Assembly: GCA_016214075.1 (NCBI GenBank)
Contig: JACRPI010000043.1
Coordinates: 59,832-123,831, forward strand
Source of the DNA: Candidatus Woesearchaeota archaeon
GTDB lineage: Archaea > Nanobdellota > Nanobdellia > Woesearchaeales > DSVV01
DNA: 64,000 bases
Reading direction: 5' to 3'
The notes under the pieces were generated by a model that saw nothing but the letters and a program-made list of their open reading frames with translations, was not told the DNA's origin and searched no databases. A program made the position numbers and the translations under genes. Each line of letters starts with the position of its first letter. Positions within the stretch are counted from its first letter, which is position 1. Shown here one piece after another: positions 16,047-24,836 of the stretch.

Positions 16047-17111
16047 ATGACATGGATGGATGTTTTAATAATTAAACTTGGTGCGTTAGGCGATGTTCTT
16101 AGAACCACTTTTGTAGCAAGAGGAATAAAAGAAAAGTATCCTGAAAGCAGAATAACATGGCTCACGAAAGAAAACGCAGAAGAAATCCTCACAAATAATC
16201 CTTTTATAGCCTCCATAATTGTTTGGGGACAAAGAGATATACTTTATGGCAAACACTTTGATTGGATACTTTCGCTTGATGATGAAGAAGAAGTTTGTGC
16301 GTTTGCTTTTGCTATGGACACTGAACGATTACAAGGTGCATACCTACAAAATAGCAAGAGAGTATACACTGCAGATGTCGAAGCATGGTTTGGTATGGGT
16401 TTGCTCAGATCAGAAGAACGCGGCGGAAAAGCAGAAGCAGACCGCTTGAAAGCAGCAAACAGAAGAACATTCCAAGATATCTACGCGGAAATGTTTGAGA
16501 TCAAACAATGCGCGCAACGAAAACCAATCTTAGAACTCACGCAGGAAGAACTCAGATATGGTCAAGGAATCGCAGAAAAAGCAGGAATAGAAAAGCAAAA
16601 CACCGTGATTGGCATTAATCCAGGAGCAGGAATTCGATGGATACTCAAAATGCTCCGTGTTGAGAAAACAGCAGCAGTGTGCAATGCGCTTGCAGAGAAT
16701 CCAAATAACAAAATTCTTCTTTTGGGTGGCTTAGATGAGGCAGAGCGAAACAAGAAAATAAAAGCGCTTTGTCCAAATCCAAATATCATCTATGTCGAAC
16801 CAGTCGCGAGCATCAGAACATTTGCAAGCGTCATTAATGTCTGCGACATCGTGATCACAGCAGACAGCCTTGCGCTCCACATTGCGCACGCATTAGAAAA
16901 ACAAGTGATTGCGTTTTTTGGACCAACATCACCGTGGGAAATTGAAATGTTCAATAAAGGAACAAAGATATTCAAAGAAAGCGATTGTCTCTGCTGCTAC
17001 AAAAAAATAACAGACAAAAAACCAAGCTGTATTGAGCGCATAGAAATACAAGACCTTCTTACACCAACACAAAAAATGATAGAGAATATTGAACAAGAAA
17101 GAGGAGTCTAA
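16047..17111 (+). CDS. GT9 family glycosyltransferase (heptosyltransferase-like)
   Basis: The N-terminal motif 'VLIIKLGALGDVLRTT' is the family signature. The C-terminal half has 'VIGINPGAGIRW' (acceptor/donor cleft), 'ILLLGG', 'VITADSLALHIAHAL' and 'FFGPTSPWEI', all standard GT9 landmarks. A CLCC motif follows. At 354 residues the length is normal. It begins the operon that carries WecB and the heptose genes, so ADP- or GDP-heptose is a plausible donor; this is inference from context. The next gene (wecB) starts one base after its stop. Confidence 0.88.
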   Translation: MTWMDVLIIKLGALGDVLRTTFVARGIKEKYPESRITWLTKENAEEILTNNPFIASIIVWGQRDILYGKHFDWILSLDDEEEVCAFAFAMDTERLQGAYLQNSKRVYTADVEAWFGMGLLRSEERGGKAEADRLKAANRRTFQDIYAEMFEIKQCAQRKPILELTQEELRYGQGIAEKAGIEKQNTVIGINPGAGIRWILKMLRVEKTAAVCNALAENPNNKILLLGGLDEAERNKKIKALCPNPNIIYVEPVASIRTFASVINVCDIVITADSLALHIAHALEKQVIAFFGPTSPWEIEMFNKGTKIFKESDCLCCYKKITDKKPSCIERIEIQDLLTPTQKMIENIEQERGV

Positions 17112-17112
17112 A

Positions 17113-18582
17113 ATGACCACAGAAAAAGGAAATTACGATAACTACGAATCCATGTTTGGCGCGGTAAAAAATATTCCCGAAGAAATCCGAGTCGAAACAA
17201 AGCAGGAAAGCCACATCCAAATCGTGCCAAAATATTTGCCAATGAGCATCAATGAAAGTCTTATTAAAGAAACAATGGAAAAAGCGCAGAAAGAAAAGAA
17301 ATGGGTGCTTGTCTTTGTCATTGGCACAAAACCATGCTTTTACAAATTCTATGGATCTATTGTTGAAGCGCAAAAGCAAGATGTTCCGTACATTATCATT
17401 AATTCCAACCAACATTATGACGCGAACTTGACGTACGGAGAAAAAGAATTTGATTACGCGAATAAGATTGCAGTAAATCTCTCCATACGAGGAAATCTTG
17501 CGCAAAAATCAGCAGAACTTTTCACCAAATTCAGTTGGTTCGCGAATTACCTGAAAAAAGAGTGGCCTGAGATTACCGTCATGCCTGTCGTGCTTGGAGA
17601 CACGATTATGTGCAGCATTGTTCCAGCGGCATGGATGTTTAACAGAGAAGAAAAAGCAATTCACAATGAAGCAGGTCTACGTTCAATGACAGCGACGTGC
17701 CTGCCGCAAGCAACAACACTCACTCCAGAAGAGTTTGTCAAAGAGCAATGGTATGGAGAATGGAAAATTTTAACCAATGAGCCATTCCCAGAACAATGGG
17801 ACACCTTTGTTGCGTCAAAAGGAAGCGAGTTTATGTTTGCGCCGTTGGAATTAAACAAGCAACATCTCATCAGAGAAGGACATCCTGAAAATAAGATCTG
17901 GGTGACTGGTGGTGTCGTTGTCGAAGCGTTAGAAAGGAAAATGCAGGAAAAACCAACAAAAAGTATTTTTGAAATCTATCCACAACTTACAGAAGGAGAA
18001 TGGCTTCGTGTTGATATTCACAGAAAAGAAAATCAGGTGGAAAAACGATTTAGAGCAATCATTGAATGCATGAAAATTCTGTTGGAAAAAGGAAACAAAA
18101 TTTGTTTTATTGAAATGAACACAACGCGAGATTCATTGAACAAATATAATCTTCGTCCAATGATTGAAGAAATGAAAAAAAGTAAAAACTTCTTGCATAC
18201 AGAAGTCTGGCCAGAATATGCGAACGTGATTGAGTTTTACAATTCGAAGCACTGCCTTGCTGCATTAACAGATTCAGGAGGAGTGCAGGAAGAAATGAAT
18301 TTACTCGGCAAACCCTGCTTTACGTCACGATTTAACACAGACCGCCCAGAAACTGTGATGGACAGCCATTCCAATCTATTAGTCCCTCCAATTTCAGGAG
18401 CGTTTATGGCAGCGACAGTGGATTATGCGGTCAAGAATGAAGCGATCATGAACACGATGCGAACAGCAAAGAAACTCTACGGCAAAGAAGTTGCGAAGAA
18501 GTTTATCAGTATTGTCAAGCAATTAATGGAAGAGAACAGAAAGCCCTTTGGTTGGGCGCATGATGATTTGGGATATAGTTGA
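17113..18582 (+). CDS. wecB: UDP-N-acetylglucosamine 2-epimerase (non-hydrolysing, WecB family)
   Basis: Interconverts UDP-GlcNAc and UDP-ManNAc. Signature segments are 'GTKPCFYKF' at the N-terminal UDP site, 'HYD' , 'HNEAGLRS' (usual HVEAGLRS), 'HRKEN', 'LTDSGGVQEE' and 'RFNTDRPETV'. All family catalytic landmarks I can recall are present. It is longer than bacterial WecB (490 against about 375) through an N-terminal extension of about 60 residues and an internal segment near 190-240. ATG 17113 is chosen because GAGGAG lies 5-10 nt upstream. Its product feeds the WecC homologue at 28283, giving UDP-ManNAcA. Confidence 0.88.
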   Translation: MTTEKGNYDNYESMFGAVKNIPEEIRVETKQESHIQIVPKYLPMSINESLIKETMEKAQKEKKWVLVFVIGTKPCFYKFYGSIVEAQKQDVPYIIINSNQHYDANLTYGEKEFDYANKIAVNLSIRGNLAQKSAELFTKFSWFANYLKKEWPEITVMPVVLGDTIMCSIVPAAWMFNREEKAIHNEAGLRSMTATCLPQATTLTPEEFVKEQWYGEWKILTNEPFPEQWDTFVASKGSEFMFAPLELNKQHLIREGHPENKIWVTGGVVVEALERKMQEKPTKSIFEIYPQLTEGEWLRVDIHRKENQVEKRFRAIIECMKILLEKGNKICFIEMNTTRDSLNKYNLRPMIEEMKKSKNFLHTEVWPEYANVIEFYNSKHCLAALTDSGGVQEEMNLLGKPCFTSRFNTDRPETVMDSHSNLLVPPISGAFMAATVDYAVKNEAIMNTMRTAKKLYGKEVAKKFISIVKQLMEENRKPFGWAHDDLGYS

Positions 18583-18619
18583 GGACACATTTTTTCGAAC
18601 ATTATTAATGTCCTCAACT
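18577..18619 (+). promoter_or_regulatory. hairpin over the wecB stop codon
   Basis: AGTTGAGGACA (18577-18587) pairs perfectly with TGTCCTCAACT (18609-18619), enclosing a 21-nt loop with a T6 run. It spans the stop codon and forms a pair with the hairpin at 18624. Termination/attenuation or an RNA processing site are both possible. Confidence 0.5.
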
Positions 18620-18623
18620 ATTC

Positions 18624-18662
18624 AGCCAAAGACTTTTATGTTCGCTTATTTAGTCTTTGGCT
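18624..18662 (+). promoter_or_regulatory. second hairpin before the kinase-GmhA gene
   Basis: AGCCAAAGAC (18624-18633) pairs perfectly with GTCTTTGGCT (18653-18662) around a 19-nt T-rich loop. It lies 27 nt before the start codon of the next gene. The two consecutive hairpins occupy nearly the whole intergenic space. Confidence 0.5.
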
Positions 18663-18689
18663 ATATTGAAAGGAAAACGAGAAGAGCAA

Positions 18690-20237
18690 ATGAATAACGC
18701 AATAACAACACTGACCACAAAACATTTCCTAAACAAAAAAGTACTCGTCATAGGAGATGTAATGCTCGATACAGAGATTGCTGGAGCAGTATCAAGAATT
18801 TCTCCAGAAGCGCCAGTTCCCATTATTCATGCGCAGAGCGAAAAACGATCACTTGGAGGAGCAGCGCTTGTTTCGCATAATCTCAAAAACCTTGGCGCAG
18901 AACCATTTCCAGTAGGTGTTCTAGGAAAGGACAACGCAGCAAGTCAAGTATGTGCTCTTTTTACAGCGCTGGGCATTTCTGTTACGTCGCTTGTTTCTGA
19001 TGAAAGCAGGCAAACAACAGAAAAGATCCGCTACTTTGGCAATGAACAACAAATGATTCGGCTGGATTATGAATCAGCGTCGCCAATTTCTTCTGAGATT
19101 GAAACGCAAATTATAGAAAAGAGTAAAACACTTCTTCCTTCAATGGATGTTGTCGTTATCTCAGACTATGGAAAAGGATTATGCACTTCTTCTTTAGTGC
19201 AAGCACTGGTGAGTATGGCAAAGCAACTGCAGAAACCAGTAATCGTCGATGGAAAACCACAGCATGTAGAATTCTATAAAGATGTGTCTATCATTACGTT
19301 TAATCATAATGAAACAAATTGTGCGCTAGGATATACATTGCCTAATGAAGATAGGGAAACTGCGCTCCTTGCGGCAGAACTCACCAAACGCTACAATGGT
19401 GCAAGTGTGATAACTCGCGGAAAAAAAGGAATAACGATTTGCGATCAAAATGGAAAAATAGATCACATCCAAGGAAGAGCGCTTGAAGTTGCAGATATTA
19501 CAGGTGCTGGAGACGCAATCACGAGTATTCTTGCGCTGGGAATTGCTGCAAAGTATGATCTCTTTACAGCTGCAAAACTTGCAAATTATGGAGCAGGAGT
19601 AGTCGTCACAAAAAAAGGAAGCGCGACAATCAACCAGGAAGAAATGCAGAAATTCTTGAGATTAGATATTTATGAATATTTACGAGAAAGCATTCGCGTC
19701 AAACAGGCAGTCATAGAAAATCAAATGGATGAAATTGAAGAACTTGCCGCAATGATTATTGACGCATACAAAAAAGGAAACAAACTGTTAGTGTTTGGAA
19801 ATGGAGGAAGCGCTGCAGATGCGCAGCATCTTGCTGCGGAATTTGTCGGGCGCTATAAGATGGAACGCCCTGGATTACCTGCGATTGCGCTCACCACAGA
19901 TTCATCGATTATCACCGCAGTCGGAAATGATTATGGGTACGATCTTATTTTTGCAAGGCAGGTAGAAGCGCATTGCAAACCTGGAGACATTGTTCTTGGA
20001 ATCACCACAAGCGGAAATTCCCCGAACGTCATGAAAGCGTTTGAAGTTGCGAAGAAATTAGGTGCAAAAACAGCAGTGTGGACTGGAAGAGATGGAGGTC
20101 AAGCAGCAAAAATAGCAGATGTTGCTATCATTGTTCCATCAAACAACACACCGAGAATTCAGGAAGCGCATGTTGCGCTGATTCATATTATATGTGAACT
20201 TTTTGAAGAGCACATGCATAAACAAGGATACTTTTAG
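18690..20237 (+). CDS. gmhA: fusion: HldE-type heptose-7-phosphate kinase + GmhA sedoheptulose-7-phosphate isomerase
   Basis: Residues 1-325 are a PfkB-family kinase like the N-terminal half of HldE/RfaE ('VLVIGDVMLDTEIAG', 'ISPEAPVPII', 'GGAALVSHNLKNLGA', 'TGAGDAITSILALG' with catalytic Asp). Residues 330-515 are GmhA, a SIS-fold isomerase of sedoheptulose 7-phosphate ('LLVFGNGGSAADAQHLAAEF', 'TTDSSIITAVGNDYGYD', 'GITTSGNSPNV', 'EAHVALIHIICELFEE'). One chain thus carries steps 1 and 2 of heptose synthesis. ATG 18690 is preferred to a TTG at 18657 that lies in the preceding hairpin. The next gene starts 6 nt after the stop. Confidence 0.92.
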   Translation: MNNAITTLTTKHFLNKKVLVIGDVMLDTEIAGAVSRISPEAPVPIIHAQSEKRSLGGAALVSHNLKNLGAEPFPVGVLGKDNAASQVCALFTALGISVTSLVSDESRQTTEKIRYFGNEQQMIRLDYESASPISSEIETQIIEKSKTLLPSMDVVVISDYGKGLCTSSLVQALVSMAKQLQKPVIVDGKPQHVEFYKDVSIITFNHNETNCALGYTLPNEDRETALLAAELTKRYNGASVITRGKKGITICDQNGKIDHIQGRALEVADITGAGDAITSILALGIAAKYDLFTAAKLANYGAGVVVTKKGSATINQEEMQKFLRLDIYEYLRESIRVKQAVIENQMDEIEELAAMIIDAYKKGNKLLVFGNGGSAADAQHLAAEFVGRYKMERPGLPAIALTTDSSIITAVGNDYGYDLIFARQVEAHCKPGDIVLGITTSGNSPNVMKAFEVAKKLGAKTAVWTGRDGGQAAKIADVAIIVPSNNTPRIQEAHVALIHIICELFEEHMHKQGYF

Positions 20238-20243
20238 GGGGTA

Positions 20244-21317
20244 ATGAAAATGAACACGAGAAGAATACAGGAAAAAATAACAACAAGAGAAACACTTGGT
20301 CCACTTGTCGAACAGTGGAGAAAAGAAGGAAAGAAAGTTGGATTCACCAGTGGCAGCTTTGATATTGTTCATGGAGGTCATATTAGTTATCTCGAAAAAG
20401 CAAAAGAAAAATGTGATATTCTTATTGTCGCGGTAAACAGCGACCTTTCTGTGCAGAGTTACAAAGGACCTGATCGACCGCTTGTTCCAGAGAAGTATAG
20501 AATTATGCTTCTTGCAGGCTTAGAATGTGTTGATTATGTGTTTATGTTTGATGAACGAAGAAATAGAACAAATCTTGAAGTGATCAAGCCAAGCTATTAC
20601 ATTAAAGCAGGAGATTACAAACCAGAAGAACTCACCAGCAGCGACGCAGTGGAAAAGTATGGTGGAGAAATTATGCTTCTCCCATTAGAAGAAGGGTTAT
20701 CCACAACAGCATTAATTGAAAAAATTCTCCGCGTGTATGGACAAAAAGTGGAAGGAACACCAACAAAGAAAGAAGTGCGACAGCAACAGAAAGCAATCCT
20801 CATTGATCGAGATGGAACAATCAACGAAGACATTGAGTATCTGCACGAGCCTGAACGCTTCAAACTCTTGCCGCATGTTGGAGAAGGACTCAAAAAAATG
20901 CAGGATCTTGGCTACAAAATTATTGTTGTGACAACACAGGCAGGAATAGGTATTGGGTATTTCAGCAAGGAAGATTTCTATAAAGTAAACAGAGAAATGT
21001 TCATGCAGCTCAAACCATATGGAGTTATTGTTGATAAAATCTACTTTGCGACACACGCAAAAACAGCAGATGGAAAGAATCCAAAAAGAGCATTAGTGGA
21101 ACGCGCGCGTGAAGAAGCGGATTTAGATTTAAAAGAGTGCATAGCGATTGGAGATAAGACAGGAGATCTTCATGCAGGAAAAGAGTTTGGTTGTAAAACT
21201 ATTGCAATGAAAACAGGTCATGGCTGCGCTGATAAGCAATATACAGTTGAAGCAGACTTTATTGCAGATGATCTTTTGCAAGCAGCAGAATGGATTGAAA
21301 AACAAAATGCAAAGTGA
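20244..21317 (+). CDS. gmhB: fusion: HldE-type adenylyltransferase + GmhB-like heptose bisphosphate phosphatase
   Basis: Residues 1-150 match the C-terminal nucleotidyltransferase of HldE ('GFTSGSFDIVHGGHISYL' with HxGH, 'VAVNSDLSVQSYKGPDRP', 'YIKAGDY'). Residues 185-357 are a HAD phosphatase of GmhB/HisB type ('AILIDRDGTINEDI' with both Asp, 'VVTTQAGIG', 'AIGDKTGDLHAGKEFG'). The Cys-rich zinc loop of typical GmhB is absent ('FATHAKTADGK' instead). In Escherichia coli these are steps 3 and 4. Start: AGGGGGT lies immediately upstream; a second in-frame ATG at 20250 has better spacing and may be used. Confidence 0.9.
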   Translation: MKMNTRRIQEKITTRETLGPLVEQWRKEGKKVGFTSGSFDIVHGGHISYLEKAKEKCDILIVAVNSDLSVQSYKGPDRPLVPEKYRIMLLAGLECVDYVFMFDERRNRTNLEVIKPSYYIKAGDYKPEELTSSDAVEKYGGEIMLLPLEEGLSTTALIEKILRVYGQKVEGTPTKKEVRQQQKAILIDRDGTINEDIEYLHEPERFKLLPHVGEGLKKMQDLGYKIIVVTTQAGIGIGYFSKEDFYKVNREMFMQLKPYGVIVDKIYFATHAKTADGKNPKRALVERAREEADLDLKECIAIGDKTGDLHAGKEFGCKTIAMKTGHGCADKQYTVEADFIADDLLQAAEWIEKQNAK

Positions 21318-21321
21318 TGAG

Positions 21322-22299
21322 ATGAAACAGGAACTTATTACCCTTGTCAACAATATGCAGCAGAAGCGGGTTTTGGTAGTTGGAGATCTTTTATTAGACA
21401 AATATATCTGGGGAAATGTCGACCGAGTATCTCCAGAAGCACCTGTTGCGATTGTGGGTGTAGAAAAAGAAACCTATGTTCCAGGAGGTGCAGCGAACGT
21501 TGCAAACAATATTGTTGCAGTGGGTGGAAAAGCGCAGCTCATGGGAATTATGGGGAATGATAAAGCAAAAGAGACATTCATCAAAGAGTTGGAAAAGAGA
21601 GGGATTGGAACAACACACATTCTAATTGATGAAAAAAGACCAACCATTCAGAAGGTTCGAATCATGGCGCAGCAGCAGCAATTGCTTCGTGTCGATCATG
21701 AAAATACGTCATATGTAGAAAATAAAAAAGAAGAAGAATTTCTTCAGCATCTTGAAGCTGCAAAAGGTTCTTTTGATGCAATTATTGTTTCAGATTATGC
21801 GAAAGGCGTTGTGACAGAAGGGTTGATGAAAGGGATTCTTGCATTTTGCAAAATCAATAACATTGGTCTTATTGTTGATCCAAAACCAAAGCACAAGAAT
21901 TTTTACGCGGGCGCGAGTGTTATAACTCCTAATCACAAAGAAGCGTGTGAGCTCGCAGGAGTTTCTCCAACAAATGAAGATAATCAAATTCTTGGAGTTG
22001 GAAAGAAAATCCAACAGGATTTACAAACAAATGTTATCCTGACGAGAGGAGAAAAAGGAATTACTATTTTTGAGAGTGGACAAGAACCAATCACTATCCA
22101 GACAAACGCAAAAGAAGTGTATGATGTCACCGGCGCAGGAGATACTGTTGTTGCGATTGCTAGCCTTGCATTGTGCGCAGGCGCAACATTGACGCAAGCT
22201 GCAACAGTCGCGAATAGTGCAGCAGGAATAGTAGTGGGAAAATTAGGAACTGCAACTGTAAGTGCGCAAGAAGTTGTGGAAGCGATACAAAGAATATAA
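21322..22299 (+). CDS. hldE: second HldE-type heptose-7-phosphate kinase (stand-alone)
   Basis: PfkB family, closest in pattern to the kinase half of HldE: 'VLVVGDLLLDKYIWGNVDR', 'VSPEAPVAIVGVE', 'PGGAANVANNIVAVGG', 'VSDYAKGVV', 'VDPKPKHKNFYAGA', 'ILTRGEKGITIF', 'DVTGAGDTVVA'. All catalytic features look intact. It may act on heptose 7-phosphate to give the 1,7-bisphosphate, duplicating the fused kinase at 18690, or one copy may take another sugar. It starts just after the preceding stop; an in-frame ATG at 21307, overlapping that stop, is also possible. It ends the operon that begins at 16047. Confidence 0.9.
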   Translation: MKQELITLVNNMQQKRVLVVGDLLLDKYIWGNVDRVSPEAPVAIVGVEKETYVPGGAANVANNIVAVGGKAQLMGIMGNDKAKETFIKELEKRGIGTTHILIDEKRPTIQKVRIMAQQQQLLRVDHENTSYVENKKEEEFLQHLEAAKGSFDAIIVSDYAKGVVTEGLMKGILAFCKINNIGLIVDPKPKHKNFYAGASVITPNHKEACELAGVSPTNEDNQILGVGKKIQQDLQTNVILTRGEKGITIFESGQEPITIQTNAKEVYDVTGAGDTVVAIASLALCAGATLTQAATVANSAAGIVVGKLGTATVSAQEVVEAIQRI

Positions 22300-22322
22300 A
22301 GCACCATTATCGTGCAATAATA

Positions 22323-22330
22323 TTTATAAA
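22323..22330 (+). promoter_or_regulatory. TATA box of the phosphatase operon (22390-24823)
   Basis: TTTATAAA. Initiation near 22353 leaves a leader with the ribosome site GGGAGGG just before ATG 22390. A small hairpin (GCAC/GTGC, 22301-22315) precedes it. Confidence 0.55.
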
Positions 22331-22389
22331 AGATAATGCGTGTCTTACTAATAATAATATTGATCTAAATTTAATGGGAGGGAAAGACA

Positions 22390-23325
22390 ATGGGAGAAAT
22401 ACAAAAATATACAATTGAAGACCTTGAGAGGATTTCGTTAGGAAATCTTGCTGAAATTGGTAAACAATTACAAGATGCGAGATTTAATACGCTTGGAACG
22501 CGAGGAGAATTCCCACATACGCTTCCATTAAAGATTATCGCTAATGCCCATGGACTTGGAACAAAAAAAGCATATGTAGCTCCTGATACAAATGCTGGCT
22601 TAGAGTTTCTTGTAGCACGATGGCAATCACTTGCTGCGCAGTTTCCGCAAGGAGTTTCTATTGGCTTCTTTGACAGAGAAGGAACAACCCATGAAAAAGA
22701 GATTTGCGTTCCGCAACCGGATGGAAGTGTTGTTCGAGCGGATATGGGATATCCTATTGCTGCTGCAGATCACCTGATGATTCCTGGTGCAGTGGAAGCA
22801 CTACAAACACACCAAAGACAAGGCCTCACTGTGCTTATGACTGGTCAATCAGGCGTTGGAAGAGGCTATTTTAGTGAAACAGAAATGGCAACGCAACTCA
22901 GTGATGTTCTAAGAAATACAGCACGACAAGGGATTATTATTGATGCAGTTTTGTACTGCCCACACCATCCAAAAGAAGGAGAAGGCGAATACAAAGTAGA
23001 CTGCGGTGCACGAAAAGGAAGTGGGTATGGTATGCTCACAGAGGCACTCGCAGTATTTAAAACAATAGGTGTTCCTGTGGATGTCACAAGATCATTTGTT
23101 GTAGGAGATAAAAAAGATGATACATGGACAGCAGAACTTTTCAATCAGGCATGGGCTGCAAAATATGGAACAATCCCACTCCGTTCATTCCTTGTGGACA
23201 CAGGGTATGCTGGAGGCACAAATGATGAATTAGTTCGCCAAATTGATGCAACATATGTTCAAAGACCAGTAGGAATTAATAGCATTAAAGATTTACCAAC
23301 AGCACTTCGACAAGTTGGAATATAG
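22390..23325 (+). CDS. HAD-family phosphatase, GmhB-like, altered acid/base residue
   Basis: A leader of about 90 residues precedes a HAD domain. The first motif is 'SIGFFDREGTTHE': the nucleophile Asp is present but the second Asp of DxD is Glu. Later motifs are 'VLMTGQSGVGRGYFSE' and 'SFVVGDKKDDTWTA'. A GmhB-like metal loop is partly kept ('YCPHHP' ... 'DCGARKG'), where typical GmhB has a second Cys. This suggests an extra heptose 1,7-bisphosphate phosphatase or a paralogue with changed activity. It opens an operon with an HD protein and another HAD enzyme, directly after the heptose operon. Confidence 0.75.
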   Translation: MGEIQKYTIEDLERISLGNLAEIGKQLQDARFNTLGTRGEFPHTLPLKIIANAHGLGTKKAYVAPDTNAGLEFLVARWQSLAAQFPQGVSIGFFDREGTTHEKEICVPQPDGSVVRADMGYPIAAADHLMIPGAVEALQTHQRQGLTVLMTGQSGVGRGYFSETEMATQLSDVLRNTARQGIIIDAVLYCPHHPKEGEGEYKVDCGARKGSGYGMLTEALAVFKTIGVPVDVTRSFVVGDKKDDTWTAELFNQAWAAKYGTIPLRSFLVDTGYAGGTNDELVRQIDATYVQRPVGINSIKDLPTALRQVGI

Positions 23326-23327
23326 AG

Positions 23328-24161
23328 ATGAGAATGCAGATTCTAAGACAATTGGTGCAAGAAATTGCACCTTCTTTTCTTTCTCAAGTAAAAAAAGAAT
23401 TACAAGAGCATGAACAAAAGATATGGGAGCAAGTTATTCCATATTACGCTGAAGGTGGACGATTTTATGATATGTGGCATATTCCTTTATCAACAAGGTT
23501 TATGATTGCACTCTGTCAAAAAGAAAAATTAGAACGAGCTGTTTTTGTTTCCGCAATTATGTTGCATGATTCTGGATACGCAAAAATAACACAAGGAAAC
23601 AATGCACTAAAGAAAGGAAATATTAGTGCTGATGAACGTATAAGTCACATGTATTATGGCCAAGTCCTTGCGGAAGACCTCTTTAAAAAAAATAAAGGAT
23701 TTGGATTGACAAAGAAATTTCAAGAGAGAATAAAAGCACTCATTGCAACGCATGACAATCCTTACATTGGAAAACCATTAACAACGCGCGAGGAAAAAAT
23801 CCATAGAGACGCAGATCGCTATTATGTTCTCAGTTTCACTAGTTTTATCAAAGATTTTTTGCGATACCTTGAGCAAGATCCAACGCTTTCTCCTAATGAG
23901 TTTATGAAAGGCAGGATTTGCATGTTTTTTTTGGAATCGGAAATACAGGCATATGGTTTTCAAGAAAAATTCACTCCGTTAGCTTCTGATTTTGAAAAAT
24001 ATCAGAAAAAATACGAACCTATGTTCACCGCATTAGGAAGAGAGAAAGCGCTTTTGCAACTGCGAGAACGAATGCAGGACATCGAAGCAGGACTCTTTGA
24101 AATGGATGAAAAGGCGTTTGCGGAATATTGCCGAAAAAGAATGGAGGAAGAGATGCAATGA
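23328..24161 (+). CDS. HD-domain phosphohydrolase
   Basis: The HD metal-site pattern is clear: 'MWHIPLSTRF' (first His), 'AIMLHDSGYAK' (HD dyad), 'LIATHDNPYIG', 'RDADRYYVLS' (last Asp). HD enzymes cleave phosphomonoesters, nucleotides or cyclic nucleotides. At 277 residues it carries a helical C-terminal extension. The substrate is unknown. It is co-transcribed with two HAD phosphatases and follows the heptose genes, so a sugar-phosphate or nucleotide-sugar housekeeping role is a guess. The stop overlaps the next start (ATGA). Confidence 0.75.
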   Translation: MRMQILRQLVQEIAPSFLSQVKKELQEHEQKIWEQVIPYYAEGGRFYDMWHIPLSTRFMIALCQKEKLERAVFVSAIMLHDSGYAKITQGNNALKKGNISADERISHMYYGQVLAEDLFKKNKGFGLTKKFQERIKALIATHDNPYIGKPLTTREEKIHRDADRYYVLSFTSFIKDFLRYLEQDPTLSPNEFMKGRICMFFLESEIQAYGFQEKFTPLASDFEKYQKKYEPMFTALGREKALLQLRERMQDIEAGLFEMDEKAFAEYCRKRMEEEMQ

Positions 24162-24823
24162 AATCCTTTGGACCTTTTGAAGCATTTTTATTTGATCAGG
24201 ATGGAACAATCATTGATTCAGAGCACGCACACTGGGAAGCGTGGAGAAATCTTGCAAAGAGGTACAATTTTACGATTCCAGAAGAGATAGTTAAAAAAAC
24301 GCAGGGAACCACAGATGCAATAGTTGCAGAAGAATTATTGCAACACATAAAAACAAAAAAATCAATCGAGGAAATAGTAATGGAAAAGAAGAAAGAGTTT
24401 GAGAAATTAGTTCTTGAAATTTCTTTAATGCAGGGAGCAGAGAAAATATTGAGGCAGGCAAAAAGTCAGGGAAAAACTGCGCTGGTGACTGCATCACCAA
24501 TAAAACAAACAGAAGAAATACTAGAAAATCTAAGAATAAAGAGATATTTTGATGTTATTATCACAAGAGATCATGTAAAAAGAAACAAACCTGATCCTGA
24601 TATTTATTATAAAGCTGCAGAAGCACTAAAGACTGCTCCTGACGCATGTTGTGTTTTTGAGGATTCGGATACAGGGCTCCTTGCAGCAAAAAATGCACAG
24701 ATGTTTTGTGTGAGTATTCCAAATGAAATAATCAAACACAGAGATTATAGTAAGGCAGATGTAAAAGTAAACAGTCTCAACAACATAAATATTAAAGAGA
24801 GCAAAATATGGATAGAAGAGTAA
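24158..24823 (+). CDS. HAD-family hydrolase, beta-phosphoglucomutase/phosphatase-like
   Basis: The start is fixed by the ATGA overlap with the HD gene and the preceding GAGGAAGAG. Motif I 'AFLFDQDGTIIDSEHAHWEAW' with cap helix, motif II 'ALVTASPI', motif III 'RNKPDPDIYYKA', and motif IV 'CVFEDSDTGLLAAKNA' are all complete, so it should be active. This is the subfamily of small phosphosugar phosphatases and beta-phosphoglucomutases. Which sugar phosphate it handles cannot be read from the sequence. It is the last gene of its operon and is convergent with hldD. Confidence 0.85.
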   Translation: MKSFGPFEAFLFDQDGTIIDSEHAHWEAWRNLAKRYNFTIPEEIVKKTQGTTDAIVAEELLQHIKTKKSIEEIVMEKKKEFEKLVLEISLMQGAEKILRQAKSQGKTALVTASPIKQTEEILENLRIKRYFDVIITRDHVKRNKPDPDIYYKAAEALKTAPDACCVFEDSDTGLLAAKNAQMFCVSIPNEIIKHRDYSKADVKVNSLNNINIKESKIWIEE

Positions 24824-24836
24824 TAAAGCGGTTTTT

